From the NCBI GenBank assembly GCA_028696455.1, contig JAQVGZ010000008.1:1-57202 (forward strand): 57,202 bases of DNA. Direction: 5' to 3'. Numbering within the stretch: position 1 is the stretch's first letter; the number at the start of each line of letters is the position of its first letter. Below the pieces are notes generated by a model that was not told the DNA's origin, ran no database searches, and was given only the letters and a program-made list of their open reading frames with translations. Both the position numbers and the translations under genes were made by a program. Origin of the DNA: Desulfotomaculaceae bacterium (GTDB lineage: Bacteria > Bacillota > Desulfotomaculia > Desulfotomaculales > Pelotomaculaceae). Shown here one piece after another: positions 18,611-27,559 of the stretch.

Positions 18611-19885
18611 TTAATTGGCATAATTTTTAAAGACTTTACTTCTCAGCCCGCTCCACATTTCATCCGAAACCAGGCCCAGCCGCCAGATGGCAATGCCTTC
18701 CAGGCCGTACCGCTTGGCCACACCAACCTTGGTCATAAGGCTCTCCGCTGTCTCGCTGGGTATGGAAATTCCCAGCACTAGCTTTTTCGGCGGAACAACA
18801 ACACCGGCCATCTCCACAGCCTCTACGACCAGATTTAACGGCTCCGGCCTGGCGCCATAGTCATAGGCCATAATAATGATCCGGTCGGCAAGTCCCCCGA
18901 GTGTCTGGTAGTCATAACCCTGGTAAGCGCTGTTCGGCGCGTGGAGGGTCAGGGTCAGACTGCGGTCATTTTTCCGCAATTCCAGTGATAACAGCCGGAC
19001 GAATCTGTTTAAGCGATTGCGCACCGCAGTCAATTGCTCTCCCTCTTCCGACCAGCCTAAACCTTCAAAGTCAAGGTTTACGCCTTTGTATAGGTTGGCT
19101 TCTTTTGTAATCGCGCCAATGGCCCTGGACATAGCAGCCTCGTTAGTCAACAGGTTGGAAAGTAAGCCGGCGCCATCGGTAAGGTGCACCACCATCCCTG
19201 TCTCCAGGTTGTACCGGTCAGCCGCATCAAGTATATCTTCCCAGCCCTCCGGGCGGCGCCACCCCGAATTGCTGCCGGTGAGAAGATTGCCCTGCTCATC
19301 CAAGGTATACCAGCCCAAAGCCAATGCTGATACCACATCAATATTACCGCTGCCTAAAGCAGGGTAGGCTTTCCCAAAAAGGTTAGTCCAGCTGCTGGTT
19401 TCCTGGTCCCCCAGGGCATAAAAGCCAACTACTGTCATCGCTTTAGGCGGCGAAGTGATATGCACGTAGCGCTTAACCCCGTCCCATTGCACCTGACAAT
19501 TAAATGCCTCGGTAAAGAACCGCAGAGGGATTAGCGTGCGGTAGCCATGGATTACCGGCGGAGCATCCAAAATAACGGGGGTATCATTCAGGTAAGCAGT
19601 CTTGCTGCCAATCCCCAGCCAAATAGCTATTTCCCCATCCGTTGCGGTTATTGTCTGAGTGCTGCCGTTCCAGGTTACTGCTACGTTCAACGCCTCTGCA
19701 ACAGCCCGGAAGGGCACCAGGGTGCGGTCATTTTCGATAACTGGCTGCGTGTCAAAGACTACCGGCAGACCGTCAAGAAACACCTGGATCACACCCGGCT
19801 GTTCCTGGGCACCAGCCGATGAAGCCAGCCCCCCGGTAAGGAAAATTGAACAGGCAATAACCAAAATTAAAAGCTTTTTCACCAT
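18611..19885 (-). CDS. Secreted GH18-family protein with copper-amine-oxidase-like stalk domain
   Basis: The 424-residue precursor starts with a signal peptide (MVKKLLILVIACSIFLTGGL, cut after the Ala-rich SAGAQ). Residues about 35-145 form a stalk domain in two repeats (VIENDRTLVPFRAVAEALN; IHGYRTLIPLRFFTEAFN). The C-terminal part is a glycoside hydrolase 18 barrel with GVNLDFEG, a reduced form of the DxxDxDxE catalytic motif, and DRIIIMAYDYG. In spore formers such proteins act on cortex or cell-wall glycans. It is a single gene with no operon partners. Unlike its surroundings it is intact. Confidence 0.8.
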   Translation of the reverse strand: MVKKLLILVIACSIFLTGGLASSAGAQEQPGVIQVFLDGLPVVFDTQPVIENDRTLVPFRAVAEALNVAVTWNGSTQTITATDGEIAIWLGIGSKTAYLNDTPVILDAPPVIHGYRTLIPLRFFTEAFNCQVQWDGVKRYVHITSPPKAMTVVGFYALGDQETSSWTNLFGKAYPALGSGNIDVVSALALGWYTLDEQGNLLTGSNSGWRRPEGWEDILDAADRYNLETGMVVHLTDGAGLLSNLLTNEAAMSRAIGAITKEANLYKGVNLDFEGLGWSEEGEQLTAVRNRLNRFVRLLSLELRKNDRSLTLTLHAPNSAYQGYDYQTLGGLADRIIIMAYDYGARPEPLNLVVEAVEMAGVVVPPKKLVLGISIPSETAESLMTKVGVAKRYGLEGIAIWRLGLVSDEMWSGLRSKVFKNYAN

Positions 19886-20194
19886 TTTGCCACTCCCCTG
19901 ATCTTGCTATCTTACTTCTTCCTGTCGCTTATTAATGCAGCACCAGAATACATTTCTTTTAGCACAATTTCTACATAATGACAGAAGTATCCTTTATTTT
20001 TGTGCAGAGAATAAACAAAATCAGTAGACCGCCGGTTGTAGCATAATTAATTTGATTTCTTTTTTTCATGTTCGAGACTCCATTCTTTTGTGTTGTGTTG
20101 GGCTTTTGCCTAATAATACATTAACCTCGGAGTCCCAAAAATGGTAGAATTTCGTTGTCACGTCAGCGATACGATTCGTGCCATTGGCGTTTTA
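19886..20194. other. Intergenic region without a recognisable gene
   Basis: About 310 bp separate the divergent-facing ends here. I see no convincing ORF, RNA or strong hairpin. Confidence 0.5.
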
Positions 20195-20398
20195 TCAGCA
20201 AAGCTCCTCCTCGTAAATAAAAACTCCCTCGATACTTAACCCGAAATATCTGGCAATTTTAAAAGCCAAGATGATTGAGGGATTATACCGCCCGTTTTCC
20301 AACGAACCAATCGTTTGTCTTGACACTTCCAGAGCTAAGGCTAAATCCTCTTGCTTTATACCTCTAGCTTTGCGGATTTCCTCTAATCTATTTTTCAA
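20195..20398 (-). CDS. Small XRE-family regulator
   Basis: The 67-residue protein is almost entirely one helix-turn-helix: IRKARGIKQEDLALALEVSR, then QTIGSLENGRYNPSI, then FKIARYFGLSIEGVFIYEE. This is the YozG/Cro-like class of small repressors, often paired with a membrane protein gene in Firmicutes. The start at 20398 is a TTG just downstream of an AAAGGATT-like site. The palindrome upstream is the likely operator. Confidence 0.8.
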   Translation of the reverse strand: MKNRLEEIRKARGIKQEDLALALEVSRQTIGSLENGRYNPSIILAFKIARYFGLSIEGVFIYEEELC

Positions 20399-20414
20399 GT
20401 TTTAAATCCTTTCT

Positions 20415-20434
20415 ATGGAAAGTTACCTTTCCAT
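20415..20434. promoter_or_regulatory. Palindromic operator of the small XRE regulator
   Basis: ATGGAAAGTTACCTTTCCAT is a 20-bp inverted repeat with one mismatched position, lying 16 bp upstream of the start codon. A half-site (AGCTTTCCAT) is at 20,467-20,476. A TATAAT -10 box (minus strand, about 20,441-20,446) lies between them, so binding would cover the promoter. Confidence 0.65.
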
Positions 20435-20529
20435 ATTGCCATTATATCACCACCAGCAAAATGACAAGCTTTCCATAAAAATAGCGGGCTTTGTTTCAAG
20501 ACCGCTTAAGAAAAAATAAATAATCTTAA

Positions 20530-20898
20530 TCATTGCGCGATAAAGGAGTCCAGGATCACTACGGGTATTTTTACCCCTTGCACCCTATTTTTGAATTGAT
20601 CCCAGCTATCGTAACTAAGGCCATAACCTTCGCACCCGCTATGCCGCAAAAACATCTCCGCCAGGGTACCCTTATCCACTTCATCCCCAATATACAGCTT
20701 GTCATTTTCCAGATTGCCGATGTTGTACAGATTTAGCAGGTGGCTGAGAAAATTCCGATCGTTCTCCCGGTTTTCCTTATCCGTCAGTGAGTTGCCGCTC
20801 AAAAAAATGGCCCCGTCGTGTTGGTCCAATAAAAAGCCACGCGCTGCCAGGATGTTAAATATACGTTGCTGATAGGGCATATCCGGCGGTGCGATCAT
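20530..20898 (-). CDS. Hypothetical protein, about 120 residues
   Basis: The ORF reads RIFNILAARGFLLDQHDG, then NDRNFLSHLLNLYNIGN, and ends VVILDSFIAQ. The composition is that of a normal soluble protein but no domain is recognised. No good ribosome site precedes 20898; an ATG at 20880 is an alternative. It may lack its natural 5' end. Confidence 0.4.
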   Translation of the reverse strand: MIAPPDMPYQQRIFNILAARGFLLDQHDGAIFLSGNSLTDKENRENDRNFLSHLLNLYNIGNLENDKLYIGDEVDKGTLAEMFLRHSGCEGYGLSYDSWDQFKNRVQGVKIPVVILDSFIAQ

Positions 20899-21028
20899 CG
20901 AAAAAATGGCTCCACTAGTTTTGCGCGCTTATCTATTTTTCCCGGCATTGTTACCCCCCCAAGGCTGAGCATTTTGATTAACATAGTTCTGTGCTTTGAT
21001 CTCGTGCATATAAACGTATACCCCAACA

Positions 21029-21277
21029 TCAGTAACAATCTTCCGCCTGTTTCATGGATTCGTTCGCAAGGTAATACAAGCTGCCTTCACCCTCAAGACG
21101 ATTTAATCTCTCCTCGGTCTCCTCATCTACCTCAAACAGTTCACCCTTGACAGAGTCGTTCTTATCCGGCTTGATTTCAGGAAAACTTCCAGGATTGTAT
21201 AAAGAATAACCGTGCAAAATGGCCTCTCCAAAGAATAACCACGTACTTTCTTTACAACCATAACATGTACCCTTTTT
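21029..21277 (-). pseudogene. Gamma-glutamylcyclotransferase-like (AIG2) fragment
   Basis: The frame shows LHGYSLYNPGSFPEI, SVKGELFEVDEETEERLNRL and EGEGSLYY, which fit the central part of AIG2/GGCT-like proteins. The N-terminal YGTL substrate-binding loop is not recognisable and the C-terminus stops early. I call it a fragment of a GGCT-like gene. Confidence 0.55.
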
Positions 21278-21313
21278 GAACAGCTATGGCAAATTCTTTC
21301 ATTTCTTTATAGT

Positions 21314-21760
21314 CTATAGACTAATTAACAATTTTTCTAATATACTCCTTAACTCGTTAAAAAAATGGTCTAAATTTTTATCGTAACTATAAAATACAAA
21401 TTGTATTTGTATTGATTTCGGATCAACAGAATCACCTGTGATTTTATCTTGACGATACGGATTTATTAATTCCTCAAGCTTTTCTTTCCATTCATTATTG
21501 GGTAGATTACTGCGATAAAAGCGAAAGCTAACTGACGTTTTGGTTCTTGTGTTATTTATCCGATAGTATTCTATTGCACCAATCTGTTTTCTCACTGCAT
21601 CTTGATTTTTTAAATAATAGCTGCGAGGTAAAAAAATTTGTTTTGTTTGAGATGTACCTTTCCAATCAATTTCAAATCCTAAATTATGAAACTCTTCTTT
21701 GATTTTGTTATAAATGTCAGTAAGTTGCCCCAAATTAATATCGTCTGGGTTATTAATCAA
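21314..21760 (-). CDS. Hypothetical protein, 148 residues
   Basis: An AT-rich gene begins MINNPDDINLGQLTDIYN and includes WKGTSQTKQIFLPRSYYLKN and VSFRFYRSNLPNNEW. No known domain is apparent. The start has AAAGGAG nearby. It could be a stand-alone accessory gene brought in with the surrounding element. Confidence 0.5.
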   Translation of the reverse strand: MINNPDDINLGQLTDIYNKIKEEFHNLGFEIDWKGTSQTKQIFLPRSYYLKNQDAVRKQIGAIEYYRINNTRTKTSVSFRFYRSNLPNNEWKEKLEELINPYRQDKITGDSVDPKSIQIQFVFYSYDKNLDHFFNELRSILEKLLISL

Positions 21761-21915
21761 TATCCTAATACTCCTTTATCATAATTTTGGATCTTCCTTT
21801 AGAGCATTACCTATAGTGACACCAAATAGGCCACCACTAATTTTTCCGCTGATATTTAAAAGCACCTTCTATATATCGTATTTTAATAATGCTGAACCTA
21901 GTCACGTTTTTTAAA

Positions 21916-22614
21916 TTATCCTGACAATACTTCTATCGCTTTTTCACCAAGAGCTTTTTCTGTCTTCCATCTTCTGGGGTGAGACGGCCATTTATCACGA
22001 TCCGCTGAAACTACTAACCGGTCATAAGTGGAAGCCCATTTCAGCAGTTCTGCGGCAATATCTTTGAACTTATCCTTTAGAAAGCCCATTAAAACAAAAG
22101 GGGAATTTTTACACACTTTAGCAAATTCATCTTGATTGTGAACTATCGGATGTTCCAATAAAAACCGCTCAATTTTATTTTCATTGATAATACTTAAGAT
22201 TTTTTCATGATATATTGAAATAGCTTTTCCCTTGGGACACACCGCACTAGAAATATTGTATATGTTAATATAGCCATTTAGAGCTATCTTTTTCCGGTTT
22301 TGATATGCTTGTTGAACAGCAAATATTATATTACGCATGGTAAGATCAGGATAACCATATCCTTCGAGGAATTCACTATTTCCGATTCCCATCTCAAATT
22401 CCTTCCAGCCAGGTATCCGGCCAAGGCTAAAAGAACCGGGATTAGTCATTATAACAGTACCGGTCAGATTATTTTCTTTCCCAAACTCTACTCGTGTTTT
22501 GTTTCTAACTAAAATGCATTTACCATCGTCATTTTTATACCAATTTCCTTTAGGATCACGAAATCTCCTCATTTCAGAATAAACAAGTTGATCATACTTA
22601 CGGCTCTTTTCCAT
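21916..22614 (-). CDS. Hypothetical protein, possibly DUF1643-like
   Basis: The 232-residue protein has a GGAGGGTG ribosome site before the ATG at 22614. The segment TGTVIMTNPGSFSLG and the later INIYNISSAVCPKG and DRLVVSADRDKWPSHPR recall DUF1643-type proteins, which contain an L-N-P-S-like motif; this is a weak resemblance. It is intact and probably expressed. Confidence 0.45.
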   Translation of the reverse strand: MEKSRKYDQLVYSEMRRFRDPKGNWYKNDDGKCILVRNKTRVEFGKENNLTGTVIMTNPGSFSLGRIPGWKEFEMGIGNSEFLEGYGYPDLTMRNIIFAVQQAYQNRKKIALNGYINIYNISSAVCPKGKAISIYHEKILSIINENKIERFLLEHPIVHNQDEFAKVCKNSPFVLMGFLKDKFKDIAAELLKWASTYDRLVVSADRDKWPSHPRRWKTEKALGEKAIEVLSG

Positions 22615-23113
22615 AAAACACCCTCCAGGTCCAGCTCAACGCTCATATTTATGCCCACACTTTTTTGGTGGTTAACCCGCGCATGAATTTTTATCTCCGG
22701 AATCGCTCTGCTCCTAAACCGGCTATGCCACCGCTGTTGTGCCGCGGCAACAGGTTCGCACGTACCAAAGCTCCGGTAAGGTTAGTTTTTTATTACTATG
22801 GGAAGACATTCCTATTCATAACAATTCTATTTTATCAAATAAGTGCTCTATCTTTGGACATTTCTCGAAATTTATTCAGACAACCGGTCGTCCGGAGGTT
22901 TTTCCCAGACATCAATTTCATTCTAACAAGCCAGCTGTCCTTATATGTCATAGGTCAAAAATTTTAAGAAATGTTTTGACCAGAATAATTTTCTGGGTGA
23001 CAGACTGTTGTCACCAGCCAGGCTTAAAATTTATTTAACAAGGATAAGTTTAGAGACGGCCAAAGTTAAAGCGCGAAATCAATTAACCATATATTCAAGG
23101 AGGGATTCACCAC
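22615..23113. other. Intergenic region upstream of the VWA gene
   Basis: Nearly 500 bp carry no convincing gene. A hairpin at about 22,995-23,022 (GGTGACA/TGTCACC) could be an operator or terminator. A good ribosome site (AAGGAGGGATT) lies at the right end. Confidence 0.4.
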
Positions 23114-24205
23114 ATGGAACCTATTAAAATTGACATGGCTCTTGACAAACACTTTCTGCTGCCCGGGAACAAGCAGGTGGCCTACCTGATGATCAAGCTG
23201 ACCGCACCCGAGGAGGCGGCAGCCAACAGGCTGGTCCAGAACCTGTCCTTTGTGATCGACCGCAGCGGCAGCATGTCTGGGGAAAAGCTTGATTACACCA
23301 GGCAGGCTGTGTCCTTTGCCATTGGTCACCTGGGCCTGCAGGACCACTGCTCGGTGGTGGCTTTTGACGACATGGTCAGACTGGTGGCACCTTCCCAGCA
23401 GGTGGAGAATAAAGACGCCCTGAAGCAGGCTGTTCAGAGTATCCGCTCCGGCGGCCGCACCAACTTAAGCGGCGGCATGCTGCAGGGCCTGCGGCAGGTG
23501 CGGCAGGCTTTTCGGGAGGAACAGGTCAACCGGATCTTGCTCTTGACCGACGGCCAGGCTAACGAGGGCATCACCGACCCGGCCAAGTTGGTCAAAAAAG
23601 CAGGGGAAATGGCCGCCGGCGGGGTGACCCTGACCACCTTCGGCCTGGGTGAAGAATTTGAGGAAGAACTGCTGATGAAGATGTCTGACGCCGGCCGGGG
23701 CAACTTCTACTACATCCAGTCGCCGGACCAGATCCCGGGCATTTTCCAGGAAGAGCTGGCCGGACTCTTGAGCACAGTGGCACAGAACCTGGAGGTTACG
23801 ATCAGGCCTGGAGAGGGCGTGGCGGTGAACGGCGTGCTGGGCTACCCCTTTACCAGTGGGGAAGGGGTGACGGTCAGCCTGCCCGACATTTACAGCGGCG
23901 AGGCCAAGATGCTCCTTATGGAGCTCGTGATCTCCCCCCGGGCGGAAGGTGCGCACCACCTGCTCGACCTGTCGCTGGAGTACGCGGATGTCAGGGAAAA
24001 CTTGGCTCTGGTCAGCCTGCAGGCAGGCTTTGAGATTAATTTCAAGCCCGGTGCCGGGGATAGCCCGGCCGAAAACTTCGAGGTAATCAAGCAGGTGGAG
24101 CTGTTCCGCAGCGCGGAGGCTAAGGAGGAGGCCATCCGCCTGGCAGACCAGGGTGAATTTGAGGCCGGCAAAAGGGTCTTGGAAAGAAGCATGGGGAAAA
24201 TTTAG
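23114..24205 (+). CDS. VWA-domain protein
   Basis: The 363-residue protein has a complete MIDAS site: FVIDRSGSMSG (DxSxS) at about residue 46, GGRTNLSGGM for the Thr, and LLLTDGQANEG for the Asp. A C-terminal beta-rich region and a helical tail (AKEEAIRLADQGEFEAGKRV) follow, similar to the VWA proteins formerly called YfbK-like or BatA-like. There is no signal peptide or membrane segment, so it is cytoplasmic. It is GC-rich and intact. No MoxR ATPase partner lies next to it. Confidence 0.8.
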   Translation: MEPIKIDMALDKHFLLPGNKQVAYLMIKLTAPEEAAANRLVQNLSFVIDRSGSMSGEKLDYTRQAVSFAIGHLGLQDHCSVVAFDDMVRLVAPSQQVENKDALKQAVQSIRSGGRTNLSGGMLQGLRQVRQAFREEQVNRILLLTDGQANEGITDPAKLVKKAGEMAAGGVTLTTFGLGEEFEEELLMKMSDAGRGNFYYIQSPDQIPGIFQEELAGLLSTVAQNLEVTIRPGEGVAVNGVLGYPFTSGEGVTVSLPDIYSGEAKMLLMELVISPRAEGAHHLLDLSLEYADVRENLALVSLQAGFEINFKPGAGDSPAENFEVIKQVELFRSAEAKEEAIRLADQGEFEAGKRVLERSMGKI

Positions 24206-24279
24206 AGTAAAAGGAAGCCTTACATACAGAATAGATGCAACTGCGGAATTTCCGCAGTTCTATCCATTTTCTTTTTTCA

Positions 24280-24315
24280 CAACGACGGTTTTATCGCTTA
24301 CCCTCAGCCCTGCCG
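24280..24315 (-). pseudogene. ParB-like gene scrap
   Basis: The sequence GACGGTTTTATCGCTTACCC and the bases after it match the ParB-like gene at positions 23-58. They cover the LGVSDKTVG helix-turn-helix. Only about 35 bp survive. Confidence 0.55.
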
Positions 24316-24318
24316 AAG

Positions 24319-24566
24319 GTTTATGTGGAGGTAGTCGCTGTTTTTAACAGCGATGGCAGATTGCGCCCACTTTTCCTGACTTGGGAAAACGGGCGTAAAT
24401 ATAAAATTGACAGGGTTCTGGACATCCGCCAGGCAGCTGCCATGAAGGCCGGCGGTCAGGGTGACCGGTACACAATCCGGGTGTCGGGGAGACCTATCTT
24501 TTCTTTGAGCGGAATGCGAGTATAAGCGGCAATAACATTGGTAGATGTTTTGTGGAACGGAAATAG
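24319..24566 (+). pseudogene. Small element protein, frameshifted copy
   Basis: The frame reads VYVEVVAVFNSDGRLRPLFL, WENGRKYKIDRVLDIRQAA, GGQGDRYTIRV and then shifts at about 24,484-24,490 to finish as ETYLFFERNASISGNNIG and CFVERK. No start codon with a ribosome site is seen. A second, differently broken copy lies at 25,692. The protein family is known to me only as a small hypothetical of Peptococcaceae-type genomes. Confidence 0.55.
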
Positions 24567-24574
24567 CTTCACAA

Positions 24575-24616
24575 GCTCTTTTTCGTCAAGACGAAATCGC
24601 AGGGGCATTTCAAAAA
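24575..24616 (-). pseudogene. RelE-like toxin scrap
   Basis: The minus strand reads EMPLRFRLDEKEL, matching EMPLRFCLYEKEP of the toxin fragment at 3,037-3,357. The DNA identity is high across about 40 bp. The rest of the gene is missing. From here to 25,013 only an unconvincing ORF is present. Confidence 0.5.
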
Positions 24617-25013
24617 GCACTCGAAGCGCGCGCCGTCAACCTCCGTATGAAACCTGCCTTCCGGCACTTTGTCGATGCGAGTGGAATCGATACGTACACT
24701 TTTGGTTGTGAGGGCCGATGCATCGGCTGATCGGTATCGTTCACATCGGCGTAGTTCGAGCGTTTCGGCAAGGTTAGCCGCAGTGCCTTCGCTATCGTAT
24801 TCGAAATTTTACCTCTATCTTGTGAACTTAAAGTTTTCCCATCTTTCATCAGCTCGACCTTTTCAAAATCTCTGAATACACAAGTCAGCATGGAATAGTG
24901 CATATGAGTTTTCCATAGTGAAGAAATTCCGCCGAAGTAAGTTTTGTGTTTTGATGTTAAGTAGTTCCTAAAACAATATCCTTTGTTTTTTCTATCCACT
25001 GGTTCGTTTCCAT

Positions 25014-25546
25014 TTAGTTACGGTCATCCCTTTCTTCTTCATTTTTAGCAAGTGGCTTAATTGTTGCTGGTTGTATTCTCGTAAAGAATTTTTTCACAGC
25101 CGGAGCTAAAGCGTCTTCCTGCCACATTTGATATAGATAAATTGAGATGAATTGAGGAATTGCTGGTAAATAGGCTAAGAAGTTGGTGACATTAATCCTT
25201 ACCCATATCCCCCGGTAACTTAGCCAGGGCTGTATTAAAAGAATAAACACAAATGTTAATAATACCTCAGTAACTATAAACAATAAAAATCTGCCGTAGG
25301 TATATTTTAATATCCAGATTTCCATTGCCAAAAGAGCAAAGGCTAAAGGTAAAACCTCGTTTAGGGGATAAATGCTCTCTCTAATAGTCCACCAGTTCCA
25401 GGAAACACCCATATCAACAATGATTATGTTTGTAATCGCAGTAAACAACGCGGCTGGCATAAACGTTTAATATCTTTTTTTGGTATAAATAAAAGCGACA
25501 ACCAGGGTATGAGCCATATAGACCATAATATAAATCGGTTACTCAT
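25014..25546 (-). pseudogene. CBO0543-family membrane protein, frameshifted
   Basis: An ATG at 25546 with GGGAGG upstream starts SNRFILWSIWLIPWLSLLFI and PKKDIKR. The frame shifts in a T-run at about 25,461-25,466 into MPAALFTAITNIII. Several membrane segments follow, and the C-terminus is YLYQMWQEDALAPAVKKFF. This matches the CBO0543 family of small membrane proteins in Clostridia, whose function is unknown. Its 3' end is duplicated at 52,780-52,929. Confidence 0.65.
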
Positions 25547-25691
25547 AATTAACCTCCCAATTTTAGTAATGTATATATCTTCTCCTAGCTCCTGTAAAAT
25601 ATTAACCAGCCAATAGAAAAAACACCCCGTTGCAGGGATGTAGGTTTAAGGATGTCTTTGTTAGGTTTTCTCCAACAGTCATTATTCTCAT

Positions 25692-25976
25692 ATCAACAGC
25701 GAGGGCAGATTGCGCCCACTTTTCCTGACTTGGGAAAACGGGCGTAAATATCAAATTGACAGGGTTCTGGTTCTGGACATCCGTCAGGCGGCTACCATGA
25801 AGGCCGGCGGTCAGGGTGACCGGTACACAATTCGGGTGCCGGGTAAGGAGACCTATCTTTTCTTCGAATGGAATGCGAGTAAAAGTGGCAATAACACTGA
25901 CTTTTTTGGTGTCGGAGACGGGACTTGGTCAGAAATGTATTTTGAGATTTTAAACATAGGTAATTTACATCCTTAA
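25692..25976 (+). pseudogene. Small element protein, second copy with altered end
   Basis: This repeats INSEGRLRPLFLTWENGRKY, DIRQAATMKAGGQGDRYTIR and GKETYLFFEWNASKSGNN without the frameshift of the copy at 24,319. It then runs into the tRNA-derived 21-mer at 25,907, so the natural FVERK end is lost. The frame has no proper start. Confidence 0.5.
25907..25927. repeat. 21-nt tRNA 3'-end repeat, second copy
   Basis: The 21 nt starting TGGTGTCGGAGACGGG are identical to 18,364-18,384, in direct orientation. Here the sequence interrupts the small element gene. The interval between copies is 7.5 kb. Confidence 0.6.
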
Positions 25977-26144
25977 AGTAAGTGCAAATTATACTTGTTG
26001 GCTCACCAACACATAAGAACCGTCAACAGCAGTTTAAGGAGTTCTGCTGAAAGTTAAATTATTTCAAAAAATAATTGGTTGAATACAATTAATTTATGAA
26101 GGAATTATAATATTTTTTGTCGAATGAGAAAATAACAGCAAGTT

Positions 26145-26173
26145 ACAGCATCTTACGTGATGCTGTTTTTTTT
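26145..26173 (+). terminator. Intrinsic terminator
   Basis: ACAGCATC and GATGCTGT form a perfect 8-bp stem around TTACGT, followed by eight T residues. It ends transcription from the left and insulates the zinc-ribbon gene that starts 27 bp downstream. Confidence 0.85.
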
Positions 26174-26199
26174 ATATTTTGATTACCATGGAGAAAGAT

Positions 26200-27048
26200 A
26201 TGGATAATAAAAGAAAAATAAACACGAACTCAGTGGGATGGAAAATGTCTGATGTTGCCAAATGCCCAAATTGTGATAATTTTTTATACTATCTAACTGG
26301 ATTTCATAATAGCGAAAATGAATTTTGGTGCATAGAATGTGGCTGGAAAGATGTAAGCAATCAGACAGGTATTATGTGCCCTATATGCAAAACAATGAAT
26401 TCAAAGTATGTGAATGTTTGTTCTAAGTGTGGTCATTGGCCGTTGATTTTAAGAAATGCCCTAGTAGTGAACAATGAGAAGTCTATTTCACTCTCAAAAA
26501 GGACTAACACTTTTAGTGCCAAAAATATAATAATAAGTTTTGCAATAATTTTGATTGTAGTTCTCATTACTAAAAATTTTGGAAACCAAAACAGGGACCC
26601 CATTAATATCAATAACCCAGTCCAAACAGTACAGGACTTAAGTTTTAACCAAGCGGTTCAACCTTTACCTGATAACGGGACAAAAATTAAGTTTTTTAAA
26701 GGTGAAGGAGTAGCACCATTCAAGATCATAACGCCTTCTGGAGATGTACATTATTTTGTTAAGGTCGTCGATTGGAATTCAAAACAACAGATTTTATCAA
26801 TTTTTGTACGTTCTGGGCAGATAGCAGAAACAAAATTACCTTTAGGATCGTATGAAATAAGATATGCAACAGGTAAAACATGGTATGGGCAAAATTATTT
26901 ATTTGGACCTGAAACTTCTTATAACAAAGCTGATAAAATTTTGAACTTTTATAAATCCGGGAATATGATTCAGGGCCACACAATTGAACTGATACAAAGA
27001 ATTGGTGGAAATCTTGAAACGAGTAAAATTGGTCCAAATAATTTCTAA
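26200..27048 (+). CDS. Zinc-ribbon membrane protein with C-terminal extracytoplasmic domain
   Basis: I chose the ATG at 26200 because GGAGAAAG sits just upstream; an ATG at 26188 is the alternative. Two zinc ribbons lie at the N-terminus (KCPNCDNFLYY, WCIECGWKD; MCPICKTMN, VCSKCGHWP). One transmembrane helix follows (IIISFAIILIVVLITKNF). The outer domain has PLGSYEIRYATGKTWYGQ and YLFGPETSYNKAD, a beta-rich domain seen repeatedly in Firmicutes proteins with N-terminal zinc ribbons. Function is unknown. It is strikingly AT-rich compared with neighbours, a sign of transfer. Confidence 0.65.
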   Translation: MDNKRKINTNSVGWKMSDVAKCPNCDNFLYYLTGFHNSENEFWCIECGWKDVSNQTGIMCPICKTMNSKYVNVCSKCGHWPLILRNALVVNNEKSISLSKRTNTFSAKNIIISFAIILIVVLITKNFGNQNRDPININNPVQTVQDLSFNQAVQPLPDNGTKIKFFKGEGVAPFKIITPSGDVHYFVKVVDWNSKQQILSIFVRSGQIAETKLPLGSYEIRYATGKTWYGQNYLFGPETSYNKADKILNFYKSGNMIQGHTIELIQRIGGNLETSKIGPNNF

Positions 27049-27355
27049 ATATAACGAGCTTAAACGGCTCGGCATCGAGGCAATCAACGACTGATTGCGT
27101 GATAATCAAAAAAAGAAGCTGCCGGGGCAATTGGTAGGATCATGGTAGTGGCTTTGGGGGGATAAAAGCACAAATTTCTCGATGCGTCAAGAATTACACA
27201 CATGGTAAAAAGACTATAAAGATGGGACAATAACCTGAACATAACTAAAGAAAGAAAGGAATGTTCAGGGATGGATAGCAAACCTGCCTGTTCCGATTCC
27301 GGACCTCCAAACCCGTTGCAGGCCATGAGCCTGACGCATAGCAATAAAGCTACAG

Positions 27356-27506
27356 GTCAGGCTCGTCTGTCTCTTGGCTCTCTTTCCAGCCGGACTTCTT
27401 GCATCGTGCCCTGTCCTAAGTGCGGGTGACCGGTAATCCCGGTTAGATCAGCCGTTGTTACCGCCTGCATATTTTCTGCAGGTTGTCCTGCTTACCGTGA
27501 CCACCC
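27356..27506. repeat. Dispersed intergenic repeat, copy 2, with ImmR scrap
   Basis: This matches 1,147-1,275. It starts beside a hairpin (GAGCCTGAC/GTCAGGCTC, 27,326-27,364). It is followed at 27,511-27,546 by GAGGAAACACGGGAACGTTT, which equals codons for ETRERF in the ImmR-like gene near 2,000. The region 27,049-27,559 has no intact gene. Confidence 0.6.
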
Positions 27507-27559
27507 AATCAGAGGAAACACGGGAACGTTTTGGCCAGGCGGCTATCTACAAATCATTT

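Noticed and set aside
24610-24999. A 129-residue minus-strand ORF
   Set aside because: No recognisable family, no clear ribosome site, and it overlaps scraps of other genes. It may hold a decayed gene, but I cannot support a call.
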